A stretch of 64,000 bases of DNA from Macrobrachium rosenbergii. Its lineage: Eukaryota > Arthropoda > Malacostraca > Decapoda > Palaemonidae. The stretch spans positions 42,335,099-42,399,098 of the forward strand of contig NC_089744.1 of NCBI RefSeq assembly GCF_040412425.1. Direction: 5' to 3'. Positions 16,670 through 28,803 of the stretch are shown piece after piece; the first letter of the stretch is position 1, and each line of letters opens with the position of its first letter. A program made the position numbers and the translations under genes. The notes under the pieces are model-generated. The model saw only the letters and a list, made by a program, of their open reading frames with translations. It was not told where the DNA came from and did no database searches.

Positions 16670-18765
16670 TCATTGATTAGGGGAAGGTCTGCTACCTTTG
16701 GTCCCACGGCCTCCCCTTCCTCTTGAGAGGGGCCTGGATGTTGCTCTACCTCTGTAGGCAGCTCTAGCCCTGCTTCCTCTCGCATATCTGTTATAGCCTC
16801 GAAATGTTCCCGAGCTTTCAAACGAGGCGTTGAAAGCTGGGGACGTCACGAAAGTTGATGCAGCGGAAGCATGTTGATTCGGATGCACCAAAACAAACTG
16901 CTGTTGGGGTTGCGCCTTAGATGTGGAGGGCTGCCCGACCTGTGAAACTGGAACAGCCTGAAGCACAGTCGGGGCTTGAGGTCTCTTAAAGCCCTGGAAC
17001 CTCCTGAACCTCTTCCCTTTAGGTTGAGGGCCGGAGGTTTCAGAAAACTTCCTCTTAAAAGGAAGGCCCCAACGAGAACGGAGACTTTGGTTGGCTCTAG
17101 TAGCTTCAGCCATAACAGCATTAACCTCATCCCCCAGAAAGAGATTAGGTCCCCAGATAGAACTTTTTATTAGCCTATTAGGTTCATGTCTGATGGTGGT
17201 CTCCATAAAGATGTGTTTTCTGCAATTTTGTCTGGCTACAACAAAGTCGTAAAGATCTGACTGGAAGGAAGCCAGAAAAGACTTTGTAACCACCTGAAAC
17301 AAGGGCTCGTCATGATAGGCTAGAGCTGTTACTTCTGACATAGTGACTGCGTGCAGGGAACGACCTAACCTGCACCTGGCTTCAAATTCTGTTTTGAGCA
17401 AAGCTTCTGGAATTCGAGGAAGATGCTCACTGAACAAGGCGGAGGCACACTCAGGATCGAGCTTCCCTACTGTAAAAGTTGCCGGAGCTCCCAACCAACA
17501 CTCTGAATCTCCGGGAAAAAGGAGAGAGGTGGAATCCGTTTCCCGGAGCTGAGGCATAGGCTTGCCATCCAAACCCGCTTGAAGAGTCAACTCCGCCATT
17601 TTAGTAGTGCAAGGAGTCGGAATGGCATCGCCAGTAGAGAACATCGTGAAAGTCCCTTTGAAAGGAGTGAGCTTAGTGTTCTCGCACTCCCAACTGGTGA
17701 GAGCGCGCAACAGCATAGATTGAGCCTGATCCTTTGGAAAGATAACCGTCTCCTTAGGGACCTTATCAGACCTAACCCAGGCTTCCTCCATTAGCCTGGC
17801 AAAACCTGAATAGGGGCGAACTAAGTCGGGCGGGAAGAACTCCAGTTCCTCCAAGCGACGGGTGCCTAAACCTTCGATGGTCAAAGTGTCATTATGCAAG
17901 GGAGCATGTAAAGCCAGACGCCATGGGTTCCCTTTATCGAAGGGAGGCAGTTTGGAGGCATCCGGGACAACATGGGACTGGGGCGCTGCTCCTGGACTGG
18001 ATGAACCCGGAAATCAGACTTTCTTGGGCTTCTACCTTCTCTGTCAAAGATTGCATAGACTCTCCGGTAGACTTCAGGCTTGAAGCAATATCATCAAGCT
18101 TAGCGTCAACTTTAGAATCGATCTTCTCCATCAAAAGATTTATGAAGGCCTCAGAATCAAAGTCAGGCAGAGACTTAGCTTTCGAAATTCTGGGTCTTGA
18201 CCCCTTGTGAGGGGGAGCAGCCTTAATTATTGGTGATACCGGTTTGGGAACCGGAGATGACAGAGAGGGAAGCCTTTGAGATTTAGAAGGTTTTGAGGAA
18301 TCTTTCTTTGTCTGAGTTTTTACCTTGGGCCTGACAGATTGAGATCTGTCCCCAAGGTTGGCTGGATTCGGGAAACCCTGGAAAGAAGAGGATGAAGAAG
18401 ACGGTGAATTAAGAGATGGAACACACACCAACCCCGCCTGTCTCACTTACCACCCTACCTTCAACCTGATGGACGTCAACTTCGACAATCATGGGTTCTG
18501 AATGTAAATTAATAGCCGCCACCTCTTCCGCTACTTCTCTGCACAGGGTGTCGTCTTGGGAGGATTGTGTATCCAGCCAAATCTTTTCAATGATCGGCGC
18601 GGCTAAGTCCTTTGGTAAGGCGGCGGAAATTCGGGCACCAGGGTAGAGGAGATTACATATCTCCTCTGAAAGAACGTATGGTTTGCCGGCTGCCACATTC
18701 CTCCCGAATCTGCTGACCCAGGACTTCAGAGACGACAGCGCTGCGGAGCGGATTACAGGTTTAGC
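16670..18765 (-). pseudogene. Element A gag, main exon (two frameshifts)
   Basis: Starts at acceptor ctcttccag and reads KPVIRSAAL, then SWVSRFGRNVAAGKPYVL and YPGARISAALP in three successive frames (breaks near 18420 and 17920). A Ser/Lys-rich linker follows, then the conserved region TIEGLGTRRLEELEFFPPDL, GTFTMFSTGD, QLRETDSTSLLFPG, FTVGKLDPECAS and RHEPNRLIKSSIWGPNLF. The C-terminal tail is rich in Gly and Arg (RGYNRYARGSRARAAYRGRA, then SRGRGGRGTKG), probably an RNA-binding tail in place of zinc knuckles. Element B has the same order. It represents the structural protein that would package element RNA. Confidence 0.8.
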
Positions 18766-18870
18766 CTGGAAGAGAAGGCGGGGTTAATAAAAAATCCCTC
18801 CTGAAAGGAAGAGCTATAAGAGGTAATATAATCGAAAGAGACTACAAATTAGTCGACTCTCGACGCTTAC
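18766..18870 (-). other. Spliceosomal intron in element A gag
   Basis: 105 bases with donor TCG/gtaagc and acceptor ttctcttccag. Both flanking exons are in phase 0 and read in frame across the junction (...LASDES / AKPVIR...). Element B has a 110-base intron at exactly the same place. Confidence 0.75.
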
Positions 18871-19041
18871 CGATTCATCGGACGCCAGTCCGTAAAGGGC
18901 GTAACAAATCTTGCAGCCTTCTGGGTGCCAAACGATTCCATCCCCAACATGAATCGCACAGCTAGAGTGCGAGCGGCACACTTCGTGACCGAACGATTGA
19001 TGGAGAATGGCCGAGCACCCAGGTTCTTCACAACGTACCAT
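18871..19041 (-). CDS. Element A gag, Cys/His-domain exon
   Basis: 57 codons between acceptor ctacttacag and the donor at 18870, starting at an ATG. The product reads VRCEEPGCSAILHQSFGHE, then VCRSHSSC and WHPEGCKICYAL. The spacing CxxxxC...HxxCxxHxxC...HxxxCxxC suggests one or two zinc ions bound in a compact module. The counterpart in element B keeps all these Cys and His residues. I do not recognise a named zinc-finger family. Confidence 0.7.
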
Positions 19042-19044
19042 CTG

Positions 19045-20689
19045 TAAGTAGGAGGATAGTAAATGAGTACCATAAGAACAGGCGCCGCCGAGAATAAGAC
19101 CGGCGGCGAGAGAGAGATTGTTAACAGCGTAAAATTAATACAAGGCAAAAAAGGGGACGAATGTTTTTAAAATCATAAATAAGCGGAGACGTTATAATGT
19201 TCCGCCGCAGGGGATATTACAGTATAATGCTCCGCCGCCAGTCACTGATTTCGCTGCATATACATTTATGGGGACGGAGTCCCCATGGCGGAGAAGGGGG
19301 AAAAGATATACCTCCCCAACAACTGCGGTTAATATCACCGTAGTGATAGAACAACGAAAAACAGGACTAGACCGGCGGAGATGAAAATAATAATAATAAA
19401 TATCCCGAATGTTATCATGCATACACGGGACAATGTTCGACACACGAGCTGCCAACCGGATAGACATTGGAAGTAAGTCTACGAAACACCGCCCGGATGA
19501 AAAGGGAGTAAGTGACATAAACCTGGCGGAACGACGACTGGTCGAGTGGGCAGCACTCTCCGGACGCTGAATATACCACCCAGGGGAGGGGGGAAACCGA
19601 ACAACAGTGAGCGGCTACCCCATACAGGGGGAAACGCACAGGTGACGTCACAAATCATATGACGATGACTGAGCTGCATACATGAGAGAGGAAAGAGACC
19701 ATAGCCTACACTCCAAAACCCAAGCTTTTGGACTAGACAGGGGGCCAGTGGGGTATGCCACTGTAATGGGGAGAGAAGGACCAAGGTCCTAACTCAGCCA
19801 GCCACACGAGACTAGAACAAGCAGGGAAGGAGGAAAGTGAGGATTCCTCACACTACAGGCACTCGTAAACAAGGCAAACCTAACCTCCCAAGCCTAATGG
19901 CTGAACGGGAGATTAAGGTAGCCTAACACCGTGTAAGAGAACAGCACGTCTAGCCTAAGGAAAAAGGCTAAAAAACTATATCTAGGATAACAATACAATA
20001 AAAACATTCGAAAGAGGACAACATATTAAAACACGTATATAAAAGCATAAACAAACTGACGAAAAGACAGGCCAAAATAAGCCGCCGTATTGGGCATAAG
20101 GATACCGTATGTATCCCAAGATGGCCGCCAGAACGTCAAAACGAATGCCAAACTTAATCTAAAAATATAAATGTCATCCTGCCTTGTAGAAAACAGCTAA
20201 CATCATGAATAAATACTTCACACCAAGGAGTACACATTAAAAACTGGAGGGGAAGAGAAACTGATAAGAGGGACCCAAATTCTATTGTCAGAAAATGGGA
20301 GACCCACAGCCTAAATGGTAATGGATAGGCAAAAACACAATCTCGTCCCCAACCAGCAACTCGATGCAAAGTAAAATAAATTTTCTCCACACAAACTCCA
20401 AATTATATGGAGTCAACAAAAACAAGGAGAAAAACACACAAAATAATATAAAAAATGTTGAGATTGAAGATCAAAATGTAAGAGGCAAACATAGAGCATA
20501 CGCTGCATATGATGCAGCGCTGCAAAAGACTAAGACGAAAATTCATAAGATTAAAATTAAATTAAATTGCCTCTAAGACCAACAATCCAACCAGAATTAG
20601 TACTCAACTTAGATGGTGAGAAAACCTCGGTGGAAGACATGATGAGCTGCCAAAAGGAAAATACAATCACACACAGAACGAGGTGTTGA
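19045..20689 (-). other. Element A 5' non-coding region
   Basis: About 1.6 kb between the right ITR and the Cys/His exon. No coding sequence is recognised. Element B has a region of similar size at the same place (41491-43459), so it belongs to the element and may include leader, promoter and an upstream exon. Confidence 0.55.
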
Positions 20690-21011
20690 CACGATCGGTG
20701 CTAAAATTGGAATGACGTGTCAGTCTCGTGATGATGCCTACTTGGCGGTCGGGTGAGTATTCCGGGTTACAAGTGTGTAACGGCTCATCCAATTTGGGTC
20801 TTTGAGAATTGAGAAGTCTATTGGACAAAGGCCTGTGGAAGCGTAATAGCTCACCCCTGGTATATATCGACATCTGTTTGAGATGATCGAACTGGAGGTA
20901 GTAACTCCAGCATTCTACATAGTTTTTTTCTCTGGTATATATAGCAATCTTATACCTAGAAATGTGCTAATTGGAACCAATTTCACTGGCTGACACAGGT
21001 CGACCCAGAAA
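20690..21011. repeat. Element A right (5') inverted terminal repeat
   Basis: Near-complement of 12942-13300. It ends in ggctgacacaggtcgaccca, then gaaa at the insertion point. Confidence 0.88.
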
Positions 21012-21065
21012 TACTGTAATATGATTACGTAAATCATTCGGGTACTAACCAGTGAAGACTGTTGA

Positions 21066-22760
21066 TTAATGATGATGATGATGAATTAGTTGAGTAGTCC
21101 AGTGAATGAAGATGAAGATATGATTGCACAGCAACGCAGAGGAGTTACATCTCCTCTGGGGGTGCCTCTTCCCCTTCTTCAGGGGCTTGGGGAGGCACTT
21201 CTTCAGGGACTTAGGGAAGCACTTCTTCAGGGTTTTAGGGAGGCTTTGGAGCATCCTTCGTCTGTTTGATAAACATGATGATAAGCAGCTGCTGCTGCTA
21301 CTTCTTTTTGCTGACAAGGAGGTTATTACAGGGCCCCATGCACACATCAAGGGCATTTGAAAACTTCATGGAGCATTCTATATAAGGATCTCATGTCCCA
21401 GTCATCTCCTGCAGCTCCCTGGCTGCCCTCATAATTCAGGACAGACATTCAAAAAACAGGCCCTCATCCTCCTCCGTGTCCCCTGAACCTGCTGTGCCTT
21501 CTTCTTTGCTGGCAGACTTTGTCAGCTCTTCCAAATCCTGGTCTGTCAGGGGATCAGAGTGGGCATGGATTAGGGTGCCGACTTCATCCTCAGTGATGTC
21601 ATCGAAGCCTTCCTCACCAAGCATCCTCGCCAATACAACTGCCTTATCAAGGGCCAAATGTTGAATTTCTTCAGGAGAGAAGCCCTTATAATTGTACACA
21701 GACTCCAGCCACAACTTCCAGCAGGCATTAAGGGTCTCCTTCTTCATGTCCTTCAATAAACGGTTGATGGTGGTCAGATGTGGCAATCGTGAATTTATGC
21801 CAATACTCCTTCAGCGTAAATTCACTGTCAGCGTCCATTGCATTCACAAGGTGCTCGAGGGAGTTCGGGTAGAGTGCCTTAAAGGCACGGATCACGCACT
21901 GGTCTATACGCTGGAGGAGAGAGGTGGTGTTGGCAGGGAGGAACTCAAGCTGGACTCTGTCATAATAAAGATTCACAGTGTGGCTACCAGCATTATCCAT
22001 AATCACCACCTTGAACTCCATGCACAAGTCGTTGAGGTACTGAATGAACCAGTGATCCGTAAGGACTTTGGTGATCCAGACCTTGGGGTTGTGCATCCAA
22101 AACACAGGCAGCAGGGGTTGCTCTTATTCTTGAGGGCCTGGGGTTACCAGCCTTGTAAATGGGGCCTGGTTTCAACATGAAGTCAGCAGCATTGCCACAC
22201 ATTATGAGGGTAACCCTATCCTTCTGAGCCTTGAACCCGGAGGCTCTGGTTTCGTCCTTCATGAGGTATGCCCGGAAAGGCATCTTCTTCCAGAACAAGC
22301 CTGTCTTGTCCATATTGAACACCTGTTCTAGATGGTAGTCCTTGTCCCTGAAGATTTTCTTGAAGGGCTCGGGATATTTCACGGCTGCTTCTGTGTCCGC
22401 TGATGCTGCTTCCCCATGCAGAGAAACACTCTTGAGTTGGAACTGCCTCCGAAACCGATGGAACCACCCCTTGCTGTCCTGAAAACTTTGAGGAGCTGAT
22501 GATGGTCCTACTTGTTGCTCTTCCTCCTCTTCTTCTTCCACAGGTTCACTGAAGCCTAAGAAGTATGCTTCCCCTACGTCACCACCTTCCCTAACAGTCT
22601 AAAACTGTTGGCACAGTTGTCGCGCTTTTCACAAATGATGTTGGTGTCAAGGGGGATGTTCTTCTTACGGCAGTCCTTTATTCAATACGCCAGTGACGAT
22701 TCCATATTAACAATTGCTTTATCACGCACTGTCAAAACTGTTTTTGCTCTACCAAAGAAG
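21066..22760 (-). pseudogene. Tigger (pogo/CENP-B-like) transposase, broken
   Basis: DDE/D cut-and-paste transposase. Reading right to left: remains of the CENP-B-type HTH region (VRDKAIVNMESSLAY, KKNIPLDT) at 22740-22600 with stops; FQDSKGWFHRFRRQFQLKSV; then the catalytic blocks VFNMDKTGLFWKKMP (first D), VVIMDNAGSH (second D) and FLPANTTSLLQRIDQCVI (third D). The C-terminal part follows (TLNACWKLWLESV, then the acidic TEEDEGLFFE). The frame changes near 22105, 21780 and 21420, so it cannot make a working enzyme. Catalytic residues remain, which suggests recent decay. Its 3' side runs towards the Tigger terminus at 11662, now separated by two DIRS insertions. Confidence 0.85.
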
Positions 22761-22849
22761 ATCATAATGCTCCAGGAGAAGGTAGACATTACTGTATTGT
22801 AATGTTAAGAGAGGGCAAAAGTCACGGAGAAGTAAAAGCCCATTATGCA

Positions 22850-23330
22850 TGACAGAAAGTGCTGTTTCCTTCATTGAGAAGAAACATGAAGAGGGTAGAA
22901 TCCTTGAGATGGCCTTGGTGGAGAAGAACTCTCCACCCTCGTTCATGTACTCTCTATACTCCCAATGGAGCAGGATTTTGGAGAATTTTAAGGCCTGTGC
23001 AAAATTCTGAGGAAGGCCAAGGAGCTGCAGATGATGATGGAGGCATGGGATGATTCTGAGAAAAGCTCCACTAATTTTTCAAGTGGCCTGAATGATCTTA
23101 TGAAGCCCTATCATAACACCTTCGTGAAAATGTACAAGTACCTCAACATGATGCCACCTCCTGAAACCCCTAAAAAAGTGCCTGAAGAAGTGCTTGAAGA
23201 AGGGGAAGAGGTACCCCAGAGGAGATATAACTCCTCTGCTTTGCTGTGCAGTCATATCTTCATTGTCATTCATCGGACTGCACAGCTAATTCATCATCAA
23301 CATCTCTAATCAACATTCGTCACTGGTGAG
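22850..23330 (+). pseudogene. Second Tigger 3' fragment in opposite orientation
   Basis: Encodes DSEKSSTNFSSGLNDLMKPY, then VPQRRYNSSALLCSHIFIVI on the plus strand. The latter block is repeated at 21070-21180 on the minus strand as HPQRRCNSSALLCNHIFI. The inverted match covers about 21030-21230 against 23150-23335 and includes the non-coding bases after the stop. So the 3' ends of two Tigger copies, or one rearranged copy, face outward. Confidence 0.65.
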
Positions 23331-24990
23331 TACCCGTAAGAGAATCGTATGAAAGCTTAGTTAGCCTAGTTCTACAACTCTCAGAAGAAAAGCAAATACT
23401 AGATGAACTGGAATGTGACATCGTTAACTAAAGTAATACCTAAAGTTAACTCTAACAACAATTCAATGATAGCAAGCCACAAAGCAACAAATTCTGAATA
23501 CTTCACCAAATTCACGCAAAGAAAAGCAGAAAAGCAAAGAAGCAGCTGCGTGAAAACTTCCGAAGTTGACCGGAAGCCGGCAGAAAATGAATTGCGCTCT
23601 CCGCTGGGTTGTTCCCTTGAGTCCCGGATGGTGGGTGGAACCTTGTCACCTACACACTAACGATAGTAGCGCCACCAAACGCGAATTTTGAATTTTTAAG
23701 CTGCCGTAGGTTAGGGAACCAATAGCTATGTAATTATTTGGTAAGTTACTTATACAAAAAGATATTATATACTGTATTCTCAGCACAATTCTTGGCGTTG
23801 AAACTCTAGAGACCACACTGCTTACTGCACATGCTATCACAAAAAAAAAATTTTCAGCAAAAAACATTCAGCCATAGATCTGTTTCCGAAATCAGAGCAT
23901 GTCTTTCATTCATTTCCTACAATGACTTACATAGTGCACAACTGCATGCCACTGTAAATATTAACTGACAACTATCACACAAAACAAAAAGATTCTAACA
24001 AAATAAAATGGTAAAATTCTCAGTTGATGACATTCATTTAAACTGGAACAGAGATTATAAATTATGAAAGATTAACTGAGCAATACGAACTGCACCCCAC
24101 TGCAAAATAAAAATCAACCTGCAAGGGAGGCAGTAGCAAACGAACAAGCATTCCAAACAGCTTGATAATCTTAAATAAAAAACTGCAATAGGTATTATAG
24201 GACTTAATAAAGCAAATTTTACAATTGTATCTAAACATATCTGTAATATGCTACAATGGTCCTGGTACAAATGCAACGATAGCAATACACTGTATAAGAT
24301 TACCAACTTTTGTTGTCGATTCAAAAGACCATAATAAAGAAAAATTTCAAGTTGTATTTACGGAATTAAAATCTATGCTCAAATTTAAACCAGCAAGAAC
24401 TGTATATGTAACGAGACAAAAAAACCAGGGTGCTCATTTGCAGGTTACTTACATTGACTGGCGTCATGAATCAGCCACAATAATGTGCACGGGTGCATTC
24501 AATAAAAGCACGTTCATACCAGTAAGCTCTACTTATCTAACCCAACAAATTTAACAGGATGAGCAACCCATTCTTTGTCTATGCAGGTGATGTCAGTAAT
24601 ACATCCGACTCTTGTTGACCTGCCATACCACAAATATTTTTAAAATAAAAGTTGCTATAATAATTTAACAGTTTTGACAAAGACATCTGAAACAAATTTT
24701 GTTCCTTACCATTGGTTTTTCTTACCTTGTTTTATTTGACCATCTATATCTGTCAGTTGACAAAACATATCATATCCAAAAATAATTTTTTGTGGTTTGG
24801 GATACACATCTTTAAATCATTCCAAACACTCATGTCTTCAGTCTAAAAAGAAGAAAAAAAAACTTCAAGTTGAACAACCTTTAAAAAAATATCTGGAAGC
24901 CCTATAACCTTTTATAAGCAACTCAAAACACTGTTAATACAATAATTCATTCAACAGCTCATTTTCACTGTCTTCATAATAAATCTATAT
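23331..24990. other. Region without recognisable gene
   Basis: A 109-codon open frame at 24225-24554 (plus) has no family pattern I can name. The first 300 bases probably still belong to the Tigger-derived unit. Confidence 0.4.
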
Positions 24991-24999
24991 GACATGACA

Positions 25000-25332
25000 A
25001 ATTTTTTAAGTAATTTGTATTTTTCCTAATATACAAACCTGAGGTCTTTACATATGGGGATTTACTTTCAGTGTAAGCTGGAGCTGGCTGTTTTACCTTA
25101 AAACAAGGTGGATATTGGTGGTTGGTTACTGGCGGAAGGGGAGGAATCCCTCTCATCCACATGATAGGCATTCTACTTTACCTTTCGGCCCAGGAAGCAG
25201 AATGAAGGGTGGTTAGAGGTGGGCCATTTATGTAATGACCTCAGTTTTGTATGTTAGGAAAGAGACAAATTACTTAAAAAATTTGTTATTTGTTCCTACA
25301 TGTATACAAACCCTTGGTCTTTACATATGGGA
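25000..25332 (-). mobile_element. 3' terminus (ITR plus internal complementary region) of a D-type DIRS element
   Basis: The left part (taagtaatttgtatttttcc, then tatacaaacctgaggtcttt) is followed at about 25230 by tgacctcagttttgtatgtt, its complement, and at 25280-25332 by a second copy of the end in the original sense. This ITR plus junction arrangement matches the 3' end of element D at 56393-56750 (aatttgtatttttcatagct, then aacaaacctaaggtc). The rest of the element to its right is not recognisable as coding. Confidence 0.6.
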
Positions 25333-25335
25333 GAC

Positions 25336-26354
25336 TTATTCTTTGGTGGGAGGAGTCTGAGTAAATCTCTGAACTAACTAGTAGTTCGCCTCACCTGGGA
25401 CCTCTCTTCTTGGTCATGCAAGATCAAACAAAGGAGAGACATGCCTCTGATATGTTGAACATGTGTGATGTTCAACTGCTATACTTCTGAGCCTTCAAAT
25501 AAATGGAAGGTAATGTCACTGATTCACAGATAGGCTTGGATGAACCCATTTTGTTGGGGACAATAAAACTGAAGATAACCAATGGGTCTGTTCTTTGTCA
25601 GTCCCCCTCTCCCCTTGCTAGAGTTGCAACTATTAATCCAAAAAGATCTAGATTATATACTAAGTCATCTAGAACACCTGCATGCATGACCTTGGGTATA
25701 AAAGAGAATGTAGGAGGCCAGTCCCACACACTCGTCCTCTTTTGCAGCCCTACACCTTAGGCAAGATGCTACACCACAGCAGCCAAGGAAAAAGTCAGAG
25801 GATCCAGGGGCAACATCCCCTAGAGGCGAATGTGGTCAGTTGTGACGGCATTCCCGTCCTTAGTACCTGTCCGACAGGTTCTTCCTGATGCTAGGGGCAG
25901 ACCAGTGCCCCAAATGAAATCTCGCCCGGAACTTACTGTTGTCCACCATGTCAGCTGTGAGTACAACCGTTTGATCATATGTAAAGTCAAATGAAAAGGA
26001 GCTCCTAGACACCACTTCTTGGCTGAGTCAGAACCAAAAAGAAGTTGTCAGGACTTAGTTTGGAGGTGAAGTCCTAAGTAGTAACACAAAAGGTCTCCGG
26101 GTACTTGGTAGCCTTTAGGGTCCTTAGATGTCTGTGGTTCCCTCTGTATGTGACATATTTCAGTGGAGACAAAGTCAATTCATGTGTAATGTTATGCTGA
26201 TGGCTAGGAGATATTGTTCTTTTCTTATAAAGTATAAGCGTTCACTGTTTGATGGGTAGAACACAATTCACAGATGAATCTGTGTACTTATTGTCCCATT
26301 ACCTGCTTTCTCTGTCTTCTTACTCATCCGTACTCTCATGAAGTATTAGATAAA
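25336..26354. other. Probable decayed DIRS interior
   Basis: About 1 kb between the D-type terminus and element C. No coding block could be identified in either strand. It is likely the remnant of the element whose end lies at 25000-25332. Confidence 0.35.
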
Positions 26355-26565
26355 AATGACATTTTTATAATAAAATAAAGTTTTATTTGTGCTTACCCAG
26401 TAATTACTTAGCTAATAATTTCTAAACTTGACAGCAGCTTCAATTTTGAAATTTGCGGTAACGATAGTTTTTTGTTTGTGTAGGTGACTAACCCTGCCTA
26501 GTTTCGGGGTGAAAGGGAGAAACAGCTAGGCCAAGAGCTTCACTTTTGTTTATGCACTGAGGTCC
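26355..26565. repeat. Element C left (3') inverted terminal repeat
   Basis: Complement of 31830-32026; both contain a ttacccagtaattactt end block. Confidence 0.85.
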
Positions 26566-26594
26566 ATGTGAGGGGAGGAGGGCGGGATCCATTC

Positions 26595-26682
26595 GTAATT
26601 ACTGGGTAAGTATATATAAAACTTAATTTTATTATAAAAATGTCATTTTTATATACGTAACTTACCCAGTAATTACTTAGCT
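26595..26682. repeat. Element C internal complementary region
   Basis: taattactgggtaagt at its left and acttacccagtaattactta at its right form a palindrome joined through ttataaaaatgtcattttta. This is the complement of the left end fused to the complement of the right end at the atgtcat core. Confidence 0.75.
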
Positions 26683-27203
26683 GAATCCACATTGAAGGAG
26701 GTGGGATTCATGGACAGCTTGTACTCTAACATCAAAATGATAATGAAATGAGAACAGAATAAATAGGCCTAGCATTGAAAAAATGCTTGTTGTTTCTTAC
26801 CTGGTGAGAGAGCTGCGCAGGTAGATGCTGCCCCTGGTTGGAGCTCATCTTGACCAAGTAGCGGCATGACAGTATAACCAGGGTCGCCTCTACTGAAGTG
26901 AGTAACTTTGTAGCAGAGGGGTACTCCGATCACTAACGAAGTATGAAGTAAACTTTGCAACGAAGGAATCTCCGATCATTAACAAAGTCAACAATAAAAT
27001 GCCCCTGCCCAGGGCACAGTACAATAAAAACAAAACCAGAGAAATAGTCACCTATACCACACATAAAAAGCACATATATAAATAAATAACCACCACCCTA
27101 CACAGAAAAAACTGGTAGGCACTCTAGGTACCTTGTACCCTACAGACTCCCCATGAACTCAACACCTTGACAAGGTGAAGAAAAAAGTAAGAAGAGTTGC
27201 TTC

Positions 27204-28803
27204 CTATGTTCCCTTCCCGAATACTAAGCTAGCCATGGACAATGGTCCAAGTGTGCTGCAATCTTCGTATGTCGTCTCCACGTCTCGCAAATAATGCATA
27301 GCAAAAACAGATCTACATTTCCAGAATGTAGTCTTTAAGATCGAAGTGAGAGAGAGATTATGCTTAAAAACATCTGATGTAGCCACTGCTCTCACGGCGT
27401 GCGCTCTAACCTTAAGTCCAGGCAGAACGTTCTCTCCAATTTGAGTGTGTGCTTCGAGGATCAGGTTTCTAATGTAAAAAAGATAAAGCATTTTTAGACA
27501 TAGGTCTGGCCAGGTTCTTAACCGAACACCAAAGATTTCTTGCTGGGCCTCCAATCTTCTCTGTCCTCTTGATGTAATGTCTAAGTGCTCTTACTGGAAA
27601 CAGACTTCTCTCCTCTTCCTCTGGACCCAGGATGTTCAATAAACCTTTACAGTAATAGCAAAGGAACGAGGCCACGGCTGTGAAAGATCCTCATTTTTTG
27701 CCAAGAAGCCAAGGGTAAGGGAACAGACCACGTCATCTTGAGAAAAACCTATCCTTTTGTCTATAGCATGCAGTTCGCTCACTCTTCTTGCAGTGGCTAG
27801 TGCAACCAGGAAAATACAGGCAGTCCCCGGTTATCGGCGATCTGGTTTTATGGCGCTTGTCTAGCGACGGTGATAACTGGATTTTCGACACCGATTCCTG
27901 GTTATCTTGTCAACCGATGGACGTTGTTGAAAGCTGATAAGGTTATGAGACTGATCCATGGTTATTGGTACCAATAACCGGATACTGGCGCCGATAACCG
28001 AGAATCAGCAGTATAATCACCGATTTTCGGTTGTCTGCGATTTTCGGTTATCATCACGCTGTCGGGAATGGAACCCGCTCTAAAAACACGGGACTGCCTG
28101 TTTTGTGTAGTCTTTTAGTCAGATCCTTCAAAAATGATGAACTCTGAGTTCAAATCTTGAGTCAGACAAAACTTGAGAACTACATCTAATGATGAAAAGC
28201 ATAATTCCTCCTTGTCAACTTTGAAAAATACGTGTCAAAAGACTTAACAAGATCCGAGATATCCTGGTTGGAAGAAATGTCTAAACCTCTGTGTCTACAG
28301 ATTGAGCTAAGCATAGCTCTTATCCTTTTATCATAGACGAAGAAAGGCCCTTGGTGGATCTCAAGTAAAAGAGAAAGTCTGCCACTTGAGTGTGGTTTTA
28401 GAAGAAGAGATGTTATTCTTCTTACACCAAAGTCTAAATACTGCCCACTTTGCCTGGTAGACTTTGTTAGTAGAATGTCATCTACATTTAGAAATAGCTT
28501 CTTCCACAACTCTTGAAAAGCTTTCGCTCGCAAGAGTTTGCGGACAGTTGAAACCCTGTCAGGGCCAGACTGGATGTGTCCTGATAAAATTTCCTGTAAT
28601 GGGGTTGTCTGAGTAGACTTGGGATTGTTGGAAGAAGGCGTGGGAAGTCTACTAGTAGTTCGAGAAGCTCCGGGTACCACTCTTTCCTCAGCCAGAAGGG
28701 AGCTATCAATGTCATCCTGGTGCTTTGATGCAATTGGAGCTTCTTCAGAACCTACTTCACCATCCCGAGTGGGGGGAAGGCATACACATCCAGTCCTGAC
28801 CAA
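27204..28803 (-). pseudogene. Element C tyrosine recombinase, split by a MITE
   Basis: The N-terminal, core-binding part at 28803-28186 reads KAFQELWKKLF and, near its end, DLVKSFDTYFSKLTRRN. The catalytic part lies left of the MITE: FLVALATARRVSELHAID (first Arg) at about 27800-27760, LGFLAKNED, then VRAHAVRAVATSDVF (His-x-x-Arg) and SVFAMHYLRDV (Tyr nucleophile) near 27330-27270. Catalytic residues survive, but the frame changes several times and a 284-bp MITE separates the halves. Confidence 0.8.
27817..28100. mobile_element. Tigger-like MITE inserted in element C
   Basis: Terminal inverted repeat CAGGCAGTCCC at both ends (right end gggactgcctg), with TA just outside on the left. 284 bp, no coding capacity, with internal 'ggttatcggcg' and 'gataaccg' repeats. 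The TIR and TA target fit the pogo/Tigger group. Confidence 0.75.

Larger units (their letters stand above)
12942..21011 (-). mobile_element. Full-length DIRS-like retrotransposon A
   Basis: 8.07 kb, read right to left. Inverted terminal repeats of about 310 bp (12992-13300 and 20690-20994) flank a gag gene with an intron, an RT/RNase H gene and a tyrosine recombinase gene. An internal complementary region lies next to the 3' repeat. DIRS elements replicate through RT and integrate a circular DNA with a tyrosine recombinase, not with a DDE integrase. No LTRs or DDE integrase are present and no target duplication is visible beyond a shared TTT core. All three genes contain frameshifts or stops, so this copy is dead, but its ends are intact. 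It is inserted in Tigger-type DNA that seems to continue on both sides. Confidence 0.88.

Noticed and set aside
24225..24554. 109-codon open frame
   Set aside because: Protein-like composition but no family motif, splice context or codon pattern that would support a gene.
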